64,000 bases of DNA from Arcobacteraceae bacterium (GTDB lineage: Bacteria > Campylobacterota > Campylobacteria > Campylobacterales > Arcobacteraceae). Of the stretch, positions 44,000-53,503 are shown piece after piece. The stretch's first letter is position 1; every line of letters begins with the position of its first letter. A model generated the notes under the pieces. The model ran no database searches. It saw nothing but the letters and a program-made list of their open reading frames with translations, and was not told where the DNA came from. Where the stretch lies: the NCBI GenBank assembly GCA_028375605.1, contig JAONGR010000003.1, positions 1 to 64,000 of the forward strand, in the 5' to 3' direction. The translations under genes were made by a program, and so were the position numbers.

Positions 44000-45562
44000 T
44001 TAAAACCTATAACTTACAGATACTCTTAAGTCAGATGCTTCTTTAACGGCACTCATTGCAATAGCCGTTGCAGAATTTATATCATATGGTGTTCCATCAT
44101 CTCCAAAAAATGCTTGACTACCTGTATAATCATATTTAATTTTTGTATATCTAGCATTAAACTTTAATGATTTAGTAATGGGTTTATCATAGTAGATTTC
44201 CCATGCTGTTCCTCTAGCTGCAATTTTACTTCCAGCCATAGTATCTTCTCCATATGTTACTGATCTCCAGTATTTACTACCTTTATTCCATTCAATTCCG
44301 ATTCGTCCATCTTCTGTAAGAATACATGGAAAATTTAAACCAATCCAAGTTGAATGACCTGTTTGAGAGGAACTACTACCTAGCATAGAACCTTTAGGTC
44401 TTGTTTTTGATTGCGCCCAAGATATAAAAAGTGTTGTATCATCTAGAAAATCATTTATTCCATCTCCTAATCCATCAGCTTTAAACATTGCTGTAAATAA
44501 ATCCATATCTCCAAAATTTTCAAAATCTGGTGTTTTATAGTTCATATCATTATAGTTTGTTGCATTTGGTGTTGCATTATATGTTTGTACAGCACTTGTG
44601 TATGTATTTATATCTGATTGAGAAAAACCAATAAGGTTTTCTGCTCTTGCCCAATTTGTATGAATTGAATATTGTCCATTATCCCATGGAACAAAAATAA
44701 ATCCATACATATTAATATCATGTGTTTGTGTATCATCAGATGAGTAAGATGATCCATCACTTTGAAATCTTTGTTTGGCGTTGGTTAAGCCTCTTCCTGT
44801 ACATAGTTTCCACCACATTCCATCAACGCCTGTTAGATTATCTAAACTAAATTTTGAACTTAATCCATCAAATTCTACATTAATAGTATGTGATAATGGA
44901 GAATTATCTTTCATTCCTTCTCTTTGATTTATTCCTAGACCATCAGTTGAGGGACGACGTCCAAGGGAAATAGTCCAAGGTACTTCATTATCAAAAAGAG
45001 TATCATTTTTATATAACCAATACGCCTCTTTAACTTTTACAGTATTATCTGTTGCGTTTTCATTTGTAACCCAATCAAAATTGGCATAGCCTGGATTTGT
45101 ATTTGATTGGCTATGGTTTGCTGAATCTCCATATGCTTTGTTGTATGAAAGTTTCCCTTTAAATAAAACATTTTCGCTTGGTGCAAATGCCATACCAAGG
45201 TGTAATCGATTTGTTAATAAGTCTGGATTTGATGATTTAGTACCATCGGCGTGTTTATAATGTATCGAATCCATTGCTGTTCTAAAGTCAACATTCCATT
45301 TAATATTGTCTTTTGCATCATGTGCTTTAACTTTATTTATTTTTTTATTTAACTTTTTATTTGCTTTTGTGAGTTTTTTACTTAATGTTTGATTTTCTTT
45401 CGTAAGCTTATCATTTAATTTTTGATTTGCATCAGATAATTTTTTTTCCAATAATAAGATTTTTTTTTCCATTGCATTGAGCCTATCTTCTAAACTTGTT
45501 GTAGCAAATGATGTAGTATAAATTGCTGTAATTGCAGAAAGTACAATAATTCCTTTTTTCAT
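44000..45562 (-). CDS. DUF3373-type outer membrane porin-like protein
   Basis: A 520-residue exported protein with a signal peptide (GIIVLSAITAIYTTSFA). Residues about 25-80 form a coiled coil (repeats such as KLTKANKKLNKKINK), as in trimeric porins with a periplasmic stalk. The rest is rich in aromatic and alternating polar residues and ends in SDLRVSVSYRF, an outer-membrane beta-barrel C-terminus with final Phe. Features such as RLHLGMAFAPSENVLFKG suit the DUF3373 family. The transported substrate is unknown. Confidence 0.8.
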   Translation of the reverse strand: MKKGIIVLSAITAIYTTSFATTSLEDRLNAMEKKILLLEKKLSDANQKLNDKLTKENQTLSKKLTKANKKLNKKINKVKAHDAKDNIKWNVDFRTAMDSIHYKHADGTKSSNPDLLTNRLHLGMAFAPSENVLFKGKLSYNKAYGDSANHSQSNTNPGYANFDWVTNENATDNTVKVKEAYWLYKNDTLFDNEVPWTISLGRRPSTDGLGINQREGMKDNSPLSHTINVEFDGLSSKFSLDNLTGVDGMWWKLCTGRGLTNAKQRFQSDGSSYSSDDTQTHDINMYGFIFVPWDNGQYSIHTNWARAENLIGFSQSDINTYTSAVQTYNATPNATNYNDMNYKTPDFENFGDMDLFTAMFKADGLGDGINDFLDDTTLFISWAQSKTRPKGSMLGSSSSQTGHSTWIGLNFPCILTEDGRIGIEWNKGSKYWRSVTYGEDTMAGSKIAARGTAWEIYYDKPITKSLKFNARYTKIKYDYTGSQAFFGDDGTPYDINSATAIAMSAVKEASDLRVSVSYRF

Positions 45563-45619
45563 TTTTTTCCTTTTTAATATAAGTGTTAGTAATAAAATTT
45601 GATTATTACATAATCAAAT

Positions 45620-45650
45620 AAAAAAGGTTGAGAATAACCCAACCTTTTTA
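45620..45650 (-). terminator. Terminator after the cytochrome-like gene
   Basis: AAAAAGGTTG (45621-45630) pairs with CAACCTTTTT (45640-45649). On the minus strand it follows the gene ending at 45671 and carries a T run. Confidence 0.75.
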
Positions 45651-45670
45651 TTTTGTATTTAATTTAATGA

Positions 45671-45988
45671 TTAACAAGAAGGAACATTTCCTGAATCATT
45701 TGCATACTCATAAAAGAAATCAAAATAATGTGGTAAAAATTTTTCTTTTACTTTTTTAACATTTGGACAGATTATTTTGATTTCATCTGCTAATTTTCCA
45801 CTATCATTAATAGCTTCCCATTCATCTTGAGAATGTTTAGCAGCCATTTTTGCACCAGTCATATCACAAGAGCTTTTAAGCTTTTTAGTAAAAAGTTTTT
45901 GACCTTTTGCTACATCAGCACTAGCAAGAGTACTACCAATCGATAATATTAAAGCACTAGAAAATGCTAATTTAAGTAATTTATTCAT
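45671..45988 (-). CDS. Small exported cytochrome-like protein lacking a CXXCH motif
   Basis: A 105-residue periplasmic protein with a signal peptide (LKLAFSSALILSIGSTLASA). The mature part, starting DVAKGQKLFTKKLKSSC and then DMTGAKMAAKHSQDEW, matches a small family common in Campylobacterota that is often labelled cytochrome c. It has Cys in SSCD, ICPN and a C-terminal Cys but no CXXCH, so covalent haem c attachment is not supported. The function is unknown. Confidence 0.65.
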   Translation of the reverse strand: MNKLLKLAFSSALILSIGSTLASADVAKGQKLFTKKLKSSCDMTGAKMAAKHSQDEWEAINDSGKLADEIKIICPNVKKVKEKFLPHYFDFFYEYANDSGNVPSC

Positions 45989-46075
45989 TACTATCCTTTA
46001 TATTTAAATTTACTTCAAATTATAACATGTATAAGAATAAAAATAGATAAAATTATAAATATTATAAAAATATGA

Positions 46076-46081
46076 TATAAT
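46076..46081 (+). promoter_or_regulatory. -10 element placing the RqcH start at +1
   Basis: TATAAT in TGATATAATTAATAATG. Its last base is 6 nt before the ATG at 46087, so the transcript would start at or beside the A of ATG. No ribosome site is present. A leaderless mRNA is likely. Confidence 0.5.
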
Positions 46082-46086
46082 TAATA

Positions 46087-47355
46087 ATGAAATATTACAT
46101 ACTAAAAAAGCTAACAGAACATTTACTAAATTATAAAAATATAAAATATATTAAACGTATAGATAATAATACTCTTAAAATAGAATTTAATCAGCAAAAT
46201 ATCTATTATTTTGATCTTTCCAAAGGTAATGGAAACATATATAAAAAAGAGAATAATGATAACATCAAAAAAGACTTTAATGCCCCATTTGATGTAATAC
46301 TAAATAAAAGATTTACCTCAAGTAATATAAAAAGTGTAAAACTACTAAATGATGATAAAATTATACATATAGTTGTACAAAGTAAAAGTGCGTATAAAAC
46401 TGAGACTACAGTACTTCAAATGGAATTTACAGGTAAAAATACAAATGTAATTATTCTTGATGAAAATAACATTATATTAGAAGCATTACGTCATATAGAT
46501 GAATGGTCTTCAGTAAGAGTAGTAAAAGTAGGATTAGAACTTGTAGCATTAGATAAACCAACTTTTGAATTTGAAAAAAAAGATATAAAAGATATAGATA
46601 GTTTTTTATTAGATGTTTATAATAAAAAAGAAACACATGAATTAGAAAATATAAAAAAACAAAAAATTGTACAATTAAACAAACAAGTGAAGAAAATAAA
46701 AAATATACTTGATAAATTAGATAATATTGATGTTTTGTCTCAAAATGCAGTAAAGTATAATGATGAAGCAACAGTTATTTTATCTGATGTGTATAGTTAT
46801 GATGGGTATATTAAAAGTTTAAAGATACAAAATTCAAATGATCTGTTTAATAAAGCAAAAAAAACAAAACAAAAAATAAAAAATCAACATATAGAAGAAA
46901 CTAATTTAAGTCAAAAGTTGGAATTTTATAAAAGACTTATTGTTGTAATTGAAAATGCAAAAACTCAAGATGAAATTGAATTTTATATGCCTAAAAAAGA
47001 TAAAAATCAAAAAAAGACAAAAAAAGCCAATCCTTATAAAAGTTTTTTTATCGATGGATATAAAATAATGCTTGGTCGTGATGAGAGAGAAAATATCTTT
47101 CTACTAGAAAATAGTAGAGCAAGTGATTTTTGGTTTCATCTACAAGGAGAGGTTTCCTCTCATGTTATAGTATCAAATACAAAAAAAACAATACCAGAAA
47201 AACTGATAATGGAAGCTGCTAAAATATGTGCTAAATTTTCTAGTGATTTTGGAGGTACATTTAATGTAGACTTTACACAAAGACGAAATGTAAAGATACA
47301 AACAAGAGCTAATGTACTCTATAATCCCTACAGTACAATTGTGGTAAAAGTTTAA
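46087..47355 (+). CDS. rqcH: NFACT-family RqcH / Rqc2 homologue
   Basis: RqcH binds stalled 50S subunits with peptidyl-tRNA and adds C-terminal alanine tails. The 422-residue protein has an NFACT-N domain (PFDVILNKRF, VIILDENN, EALRHIDE), a central coiled coil (about 195-310), and the NFACT-R domain near the end: LGRDERENIFLLENSRASDF, WFHLQGEVSSHVI. It is shorter than Firmicutes RqcH (about 570) because the HhH/coiled regions are compact. The DWR-type motif is changed to DER. Confidence 0.85.
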   Translation: MKYYILKKLTEHLLNYKNIKYIKRIDNNTLKIEFNQQNIYYFDLSKGNGNIYKKENNDNIKKDFNAPFDVILNKRFTSSNIKSVKLLNDDKIIHIVVQSKSAYKTETTVLQMEFTGKNTNVIILDENNIILEALRHIDEWSSVRVVKVGLELVALDKPTFEFEKKDIKDIDSFLLDVYNKKETHELENIKKQKIVQLNKQVKKIKNILDKLDNIDVLSQNAVKYNDEATVILSDVYSYDGYIKSLKIQNSNDLFNKAKKTKQKIKNQHIEETNLSQKLEFYKRLIVVIENAKTQDEIEFYMPKKDKNQKKTKKANPYKSFFIDGYKIMLGRDERENIFLLENSRASDFWFHLQGEVSSHVIVSNTKKTIPEKLIMEAAKICAKFSSDFGGTFNVDFTQRRNVKIQTRANVLYNPYSTIVVKV

Positions 47356-47411
47356 AATATAGAATTTATTTATTTATAAAAAAATTAAGGATAATTTAAT
47401 AAAACATCCAT

Positions 47412-47417
47412 TATAAT
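47412..47417 (+). promoter_or_regulatory. -10 element of the tRNA cluster
   Basis: TATAAT in CATTATAATTCCGC, 34 nt before the first tRNA. No -35 box; the upstream region is AT-rich. Confidence 0.6.
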
Positions 47418-47450
47418 TCCGCTATCAAACAAAAGAAACTAGCTTGATAA

Positions 47451-47527
47451 GGGTCCTTAGCTCAGCTGGTTAGAGCACTCGGCTCATAACCGAGTGGTCG
47501 AAGGTTCGAGTCCTTCAGGACCCACCA
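47451..47527 (+). tRNA. tRNA with CAT anticodon (elongator Met or Ile2)
   Basis: A complete 77-nt cloverleaf with encoded CCA. Acceptor arms GGGTCCT/AGGACCC, anticodon arm CTCGG-CTCATAA-CCGAG with CAT, T arm GAAGGTTCGAGTCCTTC. The G1-C72 pair rules out the initiator. The CCTTAGCTCAG start and TGGTCG variable region resemble the Ile2 tRNA, whose C34 is modified to lysidine, so Met versus Ile remains open. Confidence 0.93.
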
Positions 47528-47548
47528 CTTTTCGTTTGACACTTTTAA

Positions 47549-47625
47549 GCGGGAGTAGCTCAGTTGGCTAGAGCCTCTGCCTTCCAAGCAGATTGTCGCG
47601 AGTTCGAGTCTCGTCTCCCGCTCCA
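47549..47625 (+). tRNA. tRNA-Gly(TCC)
   Basis: A 77-nt cloverleaf with encoded CCA. Acceptor GCGGGAG/CTCCCGC with discriminator T, anticodon arm TCTGC-CTTCCAA-GCAGA giving TCC. It is 21 nt after the first tRNA and likely co-transcribed. Confidence 0.96.
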
Positions 47626-47651
47626 CTTAAAAATCAAAAAATTATAATGTT

Positions 47652-47727
47652 GCTTCAGTAGCTCAGTTGGTAGAGCAGCTGATTTGTAATCAGCAGGTCG
47701 TAGGTTCAAGTCCTATCTGAAGCTCCA
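47652..47727 (+). tRNA. tRNA-Thr(TGT)
   Basis: A 76-nt cloverleaf with encoded CCA. Acceptor GCTTCAG/CTGAAGC, anticodon loop TTTGTAA giving TGT, which reads ACN/ACA Thr codons. It is the last of the three-tRNA cluster. Confidence 0.95.
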
Positions 47728-47851
47728 CTACTCTTTAACAATCAAAATAAATTATCATAATTAATTCAAATTAAAACTTTTTTATAATCTTTAAACTATA
47801 ATTATTTTGCTTCAACTAAGATTTAGAAGTACAACTGTAAAATGCGAATAA

Positions 47852-47857
47852 TATAAT
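47852..47857 (+). promoter_or_regulatory. -10 element of folE
   Basis: TATAAT in AATATAATACT, 16 nt before the TTG start of folE, with an AAAAGG ribosome site between. Confidence 0.45.
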
Positions 47858-47873
47858 ACTAAAAGGTAAAGAA

Positions 47874-48428
47874 TTGGAAAATTCAGTAAAAAAGATATTA
47901 GAACATATTGGGGAAGACCCTCAACGAGAAGGTTTAATAGATACTCCAAAACGTGTACAAAAAGCATGGGAATTTATGTGTGGTGGTTATAACCAAGATC
48001 CTATGGAAATCATGAAATCCGCTTTATTTACAAGTAGTAATGATGAAATGGTAATTGTAAAAGATATAGAGTTTTATTCAATGTGTGAACATCATATGTT
48101 ACCTATTATTGGAAAAGCACATGTTGCTTATATCCCAAATGGTAAAGTGATTGGTTTATCAAAAATTCCTCGTGTTGTGGATGTATTTGCTAGACGATTG
48201 CAAATTCAAGAGCAACTAACAGAGCAAATATCAGATGCTATTAATGAAGCAATTGCACCAAAAGGTGTTGCAGTAGTTATTGATGCTAGACATATGTGTA
48301 TGGAGATGAGAGGTGTACAAAAAATATCTTCTTCTACTATTACTTCTGCCTTACGAGGTATCTTCAAAAAAGAGAAAAAAACAAAAGATGAATTTTTAAG
48401 TATAATTGCATCTTCTTTTCATAAATAA
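47874..48428 (+). CDS. folE: GTP cyclohydrolase I
   Basis: FolE makes dihydroneopterin triphosphate from GTP for folate and for queuosine via QueD. The 184-residue protein has MCEHHMLP with the zinc ligands, [20 protein letters not shown], and [10 protein letters not shown]. It uses a TTG start with AAAAGG upstream. The window also contains queC, a later queuosine-pathway enzyme. Confidence 0.97.
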   Translation: MENSVKKILEHIGEDPQREGLIDTPKRVQKAWEFMCGGYNQDPMEIMKSALFTSSNDEMVIVKDIEFYSMCEHHMLPIIGKAHVAYIPNGKVIGLSKIPRVVDVFARRLQIQEQLTEQISDAINEAIAPKGVAVVIDARHMCMEMRGVQKISSSTITSALRGIFKKEKKTKDEFLSIIASSFHK

Positions 48429-48437
48429 CTGATATTA

Positions 48438-48476
48438 GTCTAATTTATATTTGTTTTATGCAGATATAAATTAGAC
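48438..48476 (+). terminator. 13-bp perfect hairpin after folE
   Basis: GTCTAATTTATAT (48438-48450) and its complement at 48464-48476, 13-nt loop. There is no strong T run, so termination may be inefficient or factor-dependent. Confidence 0.5.
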
Positions 48477-48519
48477 ACTTATACAAAAAATTATTCACCT
48501 ATACAATAATCACAATAGT

Positions 48520-48538
48520 TTTCCTTTTTAAAAGGAAA
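48520..48538. repeat. Short palindrome upstream of the S10 promoter
   Basis: TTTCCTTTT-T-AAAAGGAAA, a 19-bp palindrome located 38 nt upstream of the S10 operon -35 box. It may be an upstream element or a weak terminator. Confidence 0.3.
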
Positions 48539-48575
48539 TAAATCGCTTATAAAAGTTATTGAACCTCCATTATTC

Positions 48576-48604
48576 TTGACATTTAAAGACTAAAAAGATA
48601 TAAT
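48576..48604 (+). promoter_or_regulatory. Perfect-consensus promoter of the S10 operon
   Basis: TTGACA (48576-48581), 17-bp spacer, TATAAT (48599-48604), followed by CCGCG. The likely start is near 48611, leaving a leader of about 72 nt before rpsJ. Confidence 0.88.
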
Positions 48605-48683
48605 CCGCGTCCATACATTGGTTAGAGTGATATAAAACACACGGTTTTGTATTAGTTCTAATGAGTTCTTTAAAGGAAAACAA

Positions 48684-48998
48684 ATGGAAAAAATTAGATT
48701 AAAGTTAAAAGCTTACGATCATAGAGTTCTTGATCGTTCTGTTGCTTCAATTATTGAGGCTGTTAAAAGAACAGGTGCTGAATTAATAGGTCCAATCCCA
48801 ATGCCTACTAAAATCAGAAAATATACTGTTCTTAAATCACCACACGTTAACAAAGATGCTAGAGAGCAATTTGAGATCAGAGTTCATTCAAGAATGATTG
48901 ATATCGTATCTGCAACACCAGATACAGTAGATAGTTTAATGAAACTTGATCTTGCGCCTGAAGTAGACGTTGAAGTTAGATCAATGGGTCAAGAGTAG
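48684..48998 (+). CDS. rpsJ: 30S ribosomal protein S10
   Basis: A 104-residue S10 (also the transcription antitermination factor NusE). Typical segments are [37 protein letters not shown], and [12 protein letters not shown]. First gene of the S10-spc operon, 13 nt before rplC, preceded by a TAAAGGAA ribosome site. Confidence 0.98.
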   Translation: MEKIRLKLKAYDHRVLDRSVASIIEAVKRTGAELIGPIPMPTKIRKYTVLKSPHVNKDAREQFEIRVHSRMIDIVSATPDTVDSLMKLDLAPEVDVEVRSMGQE

Positions 48999-49011
48999 AA
49001 AGGAGTTATAG

Positions 49012-49584
49012 ATGGAATTTATTGTAGAAAAAATCGGAATGAGTCGTACTGTAACTGTGCCTGCTGTACCTGTAACTCTTGTAAGAGTACTTGATACTAA
49101 AGTTTGTGAAGTTAATGATGGCGTAGCTATCGTTGCATACAACAGTGGTAAGAAATTTAACAAAACTATTGAGGGTCAACAAAAAAAATATGACTTATCA
49201 AAAGAGTTTAACAGATTTGCAACATTAAATGTAGCAAATTCAGAAGCTGGTGATATTGATACAGCTGCTTTAGTTGAAGGTGTAGTTATTAAATCTACAT
49301 TTAAAACAAAAGGTAGAGGTTTTGCTGGTGTAGTTAAAAGATATAATTTTGCTGGTGGTAGAGCATCACATGGTCATAGAATGGGTAGAAGAACTGGTTC
49401 TATTGGTAATGCAGAATGGCCAGGTAGAGTTATGCCAGGTAAGAAAATGCCAGGTCACTATGGTAACACTAATATTACACATAAAAATGATGTAGTTTCT
49501 TTTGATGCTACAACAGGTATTTTAGTACTTAAAGGTTCAGTTGCTGGTGCAAATGGTACTTTAGGTAGAGTAAGGATTGCATAA
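49012..49584 (+). CDS. rplC: 50S ribosomal protein L3
   Basis: A 190-residue L3 with [20 protein letters not shown] and [20 protein letters not shown], which surround the loop near the peptidyl transferase centre. It is slightly shorter than the E. coli protein (209). Its stop overlaps the rplD start by 1 nt. Confidence 0.98.
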   Translation: MEFIVEKIGMSRTVTVPAVPVTLVRVLDTKVCEVNDGVAIVAYNSGKKFNKTIEGQQKKYDLSKEFNRFATLNVANSEAGDIDTAALVEGVVIKSTFKTKGRGFAGVVKRYNFAGGRASHGHRMGRRTGSIGNAEWPGRVMPGKKMPGHYGNTNITHKNDVVSFDATTGILVLKGSVAGANGTLGRVRIA

Positions 49585-50186
49585 TGAGTAAATTATTAGT
49601 ATTAAATGAAAAATTTGAACAAGCTGGTGATATAGCTTTAGGTGAAAACTTTGAGGGAATTAATTCTCACAATTTACACTTATATGTTAAATCATACTTA
49701 TCTGGAATTAGAGCAAATACTGCTAGAGTTAAAAATAGATCTGAAGTAAGCGGTGGTGGTAAAAAACCTAAAGCTCAAAAAGGTTCTGGTGGTGCTAGAT
49801 GGGGATCAATGAGATCACCTTTATTTGTAGGTGGTGGACAAGTTTTTGGACCATCAAAAAGAAACTACAACCAAAAAATTAATAAAAAGCAAAAAGTTTT
49901 AGCTCTTAGATATGCTATCAATGCTCAAGCTGAAAAAGGATCTATATTTGTTGCTGATTCTATTAAAGTTGAGTCTGGTAAAACTAAAGATGCAAAAGCT
50001 ATTGTTAATAAATTAAACAAAAGAGATCTTTTAATTGTTGTTGAAAACTTTGATGATAAAACATACTTAGCTTTCAGAAACATCAAAAACTGTTACGTGA
50101 TTGAAAAATCAGAATTAAATGCTTATTTAATAGCTGCTTACCACTCGATTTTAATCGAAAAAGCAGTAATAGATAGCTTAGTATAA
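49584..50186 (+). CDS. rplD: 50S ribosomal protein L4
   Basis: A 200-residue L4. The extended exit-tunnel loop is visible as [20 protein letters not shown], followed by [20 protein letters not shown]. In E. coli, L4 represses its own operon by binding the S10 leader; no homologous leader structure was confirmed here. Confidence 0.98.
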   Translation: MSKLLVLNEKFEQAGDIALGENFEGINSHNLHLYVKSYLSGIRANTARVKNRSEVSGGGKKPKAQKGSGGARWGSMRSPLFVGGGQVFGPSKRNYNQKINKKQKVLALRYAINAQAEKGSIFVADSIKVESGKTKDAKAIVNKLNKRDLLIVVENFDDKTYLAFRNIKNCYVIEKSELNAYLIAAYHSILIEKAVIDSLV

Positions 50187-50198
50187 GAGGTATAAGAA

Positions 50199-50480
50199 AT
50201 GGCAGATATTACAGATATCAAATCAATTGTTTATACAGAAAAAACTATTGAGCTTCAAGAGAATGGTGTAATTGTTGTACAAACAAGCACTAGAATGACA
50301 AAGAATGGTTTAAAAGAAGTATTTAAAGAATATTTTGGTGTTACACCTATGAAAGTTAATTCTTTAAGACAAAGCGGTAAAGTAAAAAGATTTAAAGGAA
50401 AAGTTGGTGCAAGACCAGATTTCAAGAAATTCTATGTAACATTACCAGAGGGCGCTGAAATAGCGAACCTTTCAGCATAA
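50199..50480 (+). CDS. rplW: 50S ribosomal protein L23
   Basis: A 93-residue L23, the exit-tunnel docking site for trigger factor and SRP. It shows [13 protein letters not shown] and [20 protein letters not shown]. Twelve nt on either side separate it from rplD and rplB. Confidence 0.97.
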   Translation: MADITDIKSIVYTEKTIELQENGVIVVQTSTRMTKNGLKEVFKEYFGVTPMKVNSLRQSGKVKRFKGKVGARPDFKKFYVTLPEGAEIANLSA

Positions 50481-50491
50481 GGGAGTAGGAA

Positions 50492-51319
50492 ATGGCAATT
50501 AAAAAATTTAGACCAATAACACCTGCAAGAAGATTTATGTCTGTTATGGATACTTCTGATATTACTTCTAAAGCAACTGTTAGATCTCTATTAGTTAGAG
50601 TAAAAGCAAGTGCTGGTAGAAATAATAACGGTAGAATCACATCTAGACATAGAGAAGCAGGGGCGAAAAAACTATACAGAATCATTGATTTTAAAAGAAA
50701 TAAATTAAATGTTCCAGGTACAGTAGCTACTGTTGAGTACGATCCGTACAGAAACTGTAGAATTTGTTTAATCAACTATGCTGATGGTGAAAAAAGATAT
50801 ATTATTCAACCTTCAGGTTTAAAAGTAGGAACTACAATTACTGCTGCTGAATCAGGACTTGATATCTTACCAGGTAATGCAATGAAACTTGCTAATATCC
50901 CTGTAGGTACAATGGTTCATAATATTGAAATGAAACCAGGTAAAGGTGGACAAATCGCTAGATCTGCTGGTGGATATGCACAAGTTATGGGTAGAGAAGA
51001 TAAATATATCATTTTAAGATTACCATCTGGTGAAATGAGAAAAATTCTTGGTGTATGTATGGCAACTATTGGTATAGTAGGAAATGAAGATTTCTCTAAT
51101 ATGGTAATTGGTAAAGCTGGTAGACAAAGACATCTTGGTAGAAGACCACAAACTAGAGGATCTGCAATGAACCCTATCGATCATCCACATGGTGGTGGTG
51201 AAGGTAAGACTAATTCAGGTAGACATCCAGTTACTCCATGGGGTATGCCAACTAAAGGTTATAAAACTAGAAAGAAAAAAGCTAGTGATAAACTAATCAT
51301 TTCAAGAAAAAAGAAATAA
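50492..51319 (+). CDS. rplB: 50S ribosomal protein L2
   Basis: A 275-residue L2, needed for subunit joining and peptidyl transfer. It shows [39 protein letters not shown], and [20 protein letters not shown] with the functionally important His, then a Lys-rich tail. Confidence 0.99.
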   Translation: MAIKKFRPITPARRFMSVMDTSDITSKATVRSLLVRVKASAGRNNNGRITSRHREAGAKKLYRIIDFKRNKLNVPGTVATVEYDPYRNCRICLINYADGEKRYIIQPSGLKVGTTITAAESGLDILPGNAMKLANIPVGTMVHNIEMKPGKGGQIARSAGGYAQVMGREDKYIILRLPSGEMRKILGVCMATIGIVGNEDFSNMVIGKAGRQRHLGRRPQTRGSAMNPIDHPHGGGEGKTNSGRHPVTPWGMPTKGYKTRKKKASDKLIISRKKK

Positions 51320-51328
51320 GGGTATAAA

Positions 51329-51607
51329 ATGGCAAGAAGTATAAAAAAAGGTCCATTTGTTGATGCTCATTTAGCGAAAAAAGTAGCTAAAGCAATTGAG
51401 TCTGGAGACAAAAAACCAATCAAAACTTGGTCAAGAAGAAGTATGGTATTACCTGATATGATCGGTCTTACATTTACAGTACATAACGGAAGAAATTTCG
51501 TACCAGTAAATATTACAGAAAATCATATTGGATACAAATTAGGTGAATTCGCACCAACTAGAACTTTTAAAGGTCACAAAGGTTCAGTACAAAGAAAGGT
51601 AGGATAA
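51329..51607 (+). CDS. rpsS: 30S ribosomal protein S19
   Basis: A 92-residue S19: [19 protein letters not shown] at the start, [20 protein letters not shown], and [13 protein letters not shown]. Overlaps the rplV start by 1 nt. Confidence 0.98.
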   Translation: MARSIKKGPFVDAHLAKKVAKAIESGDKKPIKTWSRRSMVLPDMIGLTFTVHNGRNFVPVNITENHIGYKLGEFAPTRTFKGHKGSVQRKVG

Positions 51608-51936
51608 TGGGTAAAGCTATATTAAAATTCGTTAGATTATCTCCTATTAAAGCTAGATTAGTAGCTAGAGAAGTTCAAGGTATGAACGCTGAAGTTGCAA
51701 TTGCATCTTTAGAATTTACACCAAACAAAGCTGCTGGAATTATTTCTAAAGTTATTGCTTCTGCAGTTGCTAACTCAGGTTTAGAGCCAGAAGAAGCTAT
51801 TGTAACAAGTTGTAGAGTAGATAGAGGTCCAGTTCTTAAGAGATTTACACCAAGAGCTAGAGGTAGTGCTTCTCCAAAACATAAGCCAATGGCACATATA
51901 TATGTTGAAGTAAATGCTATAGAAGGAGACAAGTAA
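51607..51936 (+). CDS. rplV: 50S ribosomal protein L22
   Basis: A 109-residue L22 lining the exit tunnel. [18 protein letters not shown] opens it and the tunnel hairpin [20 protein letters not shown] is intact. Overlaps rpsC by 1 nt. Confidence 0.98.
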   Translation: MGKAILKFVRLSPIKARLVAREVQGMNAEVAIASLEFTPNKAAGIISKVIASAVANSGLEPEEAIVTSCRVDRGPVLKRFTPRARGSASPKHKPMAHIYVEVNAIEGDK

Positions 51937-52634
51937 TGGGTCAAAAAGTTAATCCTATTGGACTTAGATTAGGTATCAATAGAAACTGGGAAAGCAGATG
52001 GTTTCCAAAAAAATCTACAATGCCTGAAAACGTTGCAGAAGATAACAAAATAAGAAAATTCGTTAAAAAAGAATTATATTATGCTGGTATTGCGCAAACA
52101 CTTATCGAAAGAACTACTAAAAAAGTTAGAGTTACTATTGTAGCTGCTAGACCTGGTATTGTTATCGGTAAAAAAGGTGCTGACGTTGAAAAACTTAAGA
52201 ATAGCCTTAAAGCATTAGTTGGTAAAGATATTGCTGTTAATATTAAAGAAGAAAGAAAACCTTTCTTATCTGGACAATTAGCTGCTGAAAATATTGCACA
52301 ACAACTTGAAAGAAGAGTTGCATTTAGAAGAGCTATGAAAAGAGTTATGCAAAATGCAATCAAAGGTGGAGCTAAAGGTATTAAAGTATCTGTTTCTGGT
52401 AGACTTGGTGGAGCTGAAATGGCTAGAACTGAGTGGTATTTAGAGGGAAGAGTTCCTTTACATACATTAAGAGCTAGAATTGATTATGGATTTGCTGAAG
52501 GTCATACAACTTATGGTTGTATTGGTATTAAAGTTTGGATTTTCAAAGGTGAAGTACTTGCAAAAGGAATTCCAGTAGAAAAATCAGATGATAATGACAA
52601 GTCTAAAAGACCATCAAAAAGAAGAGGTAACTAA
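51936..52634 (+). CDS. rpsC: 30S ribosomal protein S3
   Basis: A 232-residue S3 at the mRNA entry site. [20 protein letters not shown], the KH-domain [13 protein letters not shown], and [20 protein letters not shown] are all present, with a charged C-terminal tail ([17 protein letters not shown]). Confidence 0.99.
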   Translation: MGQKVNPIGLRLGINRNWESRWFPKKSTMPENVAEDNKIRKFVKKELYYAGIAQTLIERTTKKVRVTIVAARPGIVIGKKGADVEKLKNSLKALVGKDIAVNIKEERKPFLSGQLAAENIAQQLERRVAFRRAMKRVMQNAIKGGAKGIKVSVSGRLGGAEMARTEWYLEGRVPLHTLRARIDYGFAEGHTTYGCIGIKVWIFKGEVLAKGIPVEKSDDNDKSKRPSKRRGN

Positions 52635-52636
52635 CA

Positions 52637-53062
52637 ATGTTAATGCCTAAAAGAACTAAATATAGAAAAGAGATGAAAGGCCGAAATAGAGGTAAGTCGT
52701 TTAATGCTAACACATTAGCTTACGGAAATATCGGTATTAAAGCTTTAGAGCATGGTAGAATTGATGGTAGACAAATTGAAGCTGCCAGAATTGCTATGAC
52801 AAGAAAAGTTAATAGAACAGGTAAAATATGGATTATGGTATTCCCTGCTAAACCACTTACTGCTAAACCACTTGAAACAAGAATGGGTAAAGGTAAAGGT
52901 TCAGTTGATAAATACGTTATGAATATTAAGCCAGGTAGAATTTGTTTTGAAATGGCTGGTGTTGATGATGATTTAGCAAGAGCTGCTTTCGCACTAGCGC
53001 AAAGTAAACTTCCTTTTAAAACAAAGATTGTAACAAAAGAGGGTGAAAATGAATTATTCTGA
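52637..53062 (+). CDS. rplP: 50S ribosomal protein L16
   Basis: A 141-residue L16 near the A-site t[22 protein letters not shown] starts the protein, and [19 protein letters not shown] and [11 protein letters not shown] follow. Its 3' end overlaps rpmC by 14 nt. Confidence 0.98.
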   Translation: MLMPKRTKYRKEMKGRNRGKSFNANTLAYGNIGIKALEHGRIDGRQIEAARIAMTRKVNRTGKIWIMVFPAKPLTAKPLETRMGKGKGSVDKYVMNIKPGRICFEMAGVDDDLARAAFALAQSKLPFKTKIVTKEGENELF

Positions 53063-53234
53063 TATTAGCGCTAAAACTTTAGCTGAGTTAACTGAATTAT
53101 TAAAAGAGAAAAAGGTGCAACTTTTTGAACTTAGACTTAAGTTAAAAACTATGCAATTAACAAATACAAGTGAATTAAAAGCAGCTAAAAAAGAGATTGC
53201 TCAAATTCAAACTGCTATAACAGCAGCGAAGTAA
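53049..53234 (+). CDS. rpmC: 50S ribosomal protein L29
   Basis: A 61-residue two-helix protein: [20 protein letters not shown], then [20 protein letters not shown]. The ATG at 53049 fits the AGAGGG ribosome site; a GTG two codons earlier overlaps that site. Confidence 0.96.
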   Translation: MNYSDISAKTLAELTELLKEKKVQLFELRLKLKTMQLTNTSELKAAKKEIAQIQTAITAAK

Positions 53235-53245
53235 GGATTAAAATT

Positions 53246-53503
53246 ATGAGTACACATAAAAGAGAAATCCAAGGTACTGTGGTAAAAATTGCTGGTGAAA
53301 AAACTGCTTCAATCTTAGTTGAAAGAAGAGTTATCCACCCAAGATACCACAAGACTGTAAGAAGATTCAAAAAATATTTAGTTCATGATGAAAAGAATGA
53401 ATTAAAAGTTGGAGATACAGCTATTGCAATAGAATGTAGACCATTATCTAAAACTAAATCTTTTAGATTAAAAACAATTCTAACAACAGGAGCTAACGTA
53501 TGA
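53246..53503 (+). CDS. rpsQ: 30S ribosomal protein S17
   Basis: An 85-residue OB-fold protein: [39 protein letters not shown], and the closing [13 protein letters not shown]. Overlaps rplN by 4 nt. Confidence 0.98.
   Translation: MSTHKREIQGTVVKIAGEKTASILVERRVIHPRYHKTVRRFKKYLVHDEKNELKVGDTAIAIECRPLSKTKSFRLKTILTTGANV

Noticed and set aside
46472-46771. 99-codon antisense frame in rqcH
   Set aside because: Leu/Phe/Tyr-rich translation typical of the antisense of Lys-rich AT-rich coding sequence; no start signals.
48611-48683. E. coli-type L4-responsive S10 leader
   Set aside because: The leader is only about 72 nt and shows just weak pairing, unlike the long structured enteric leader.
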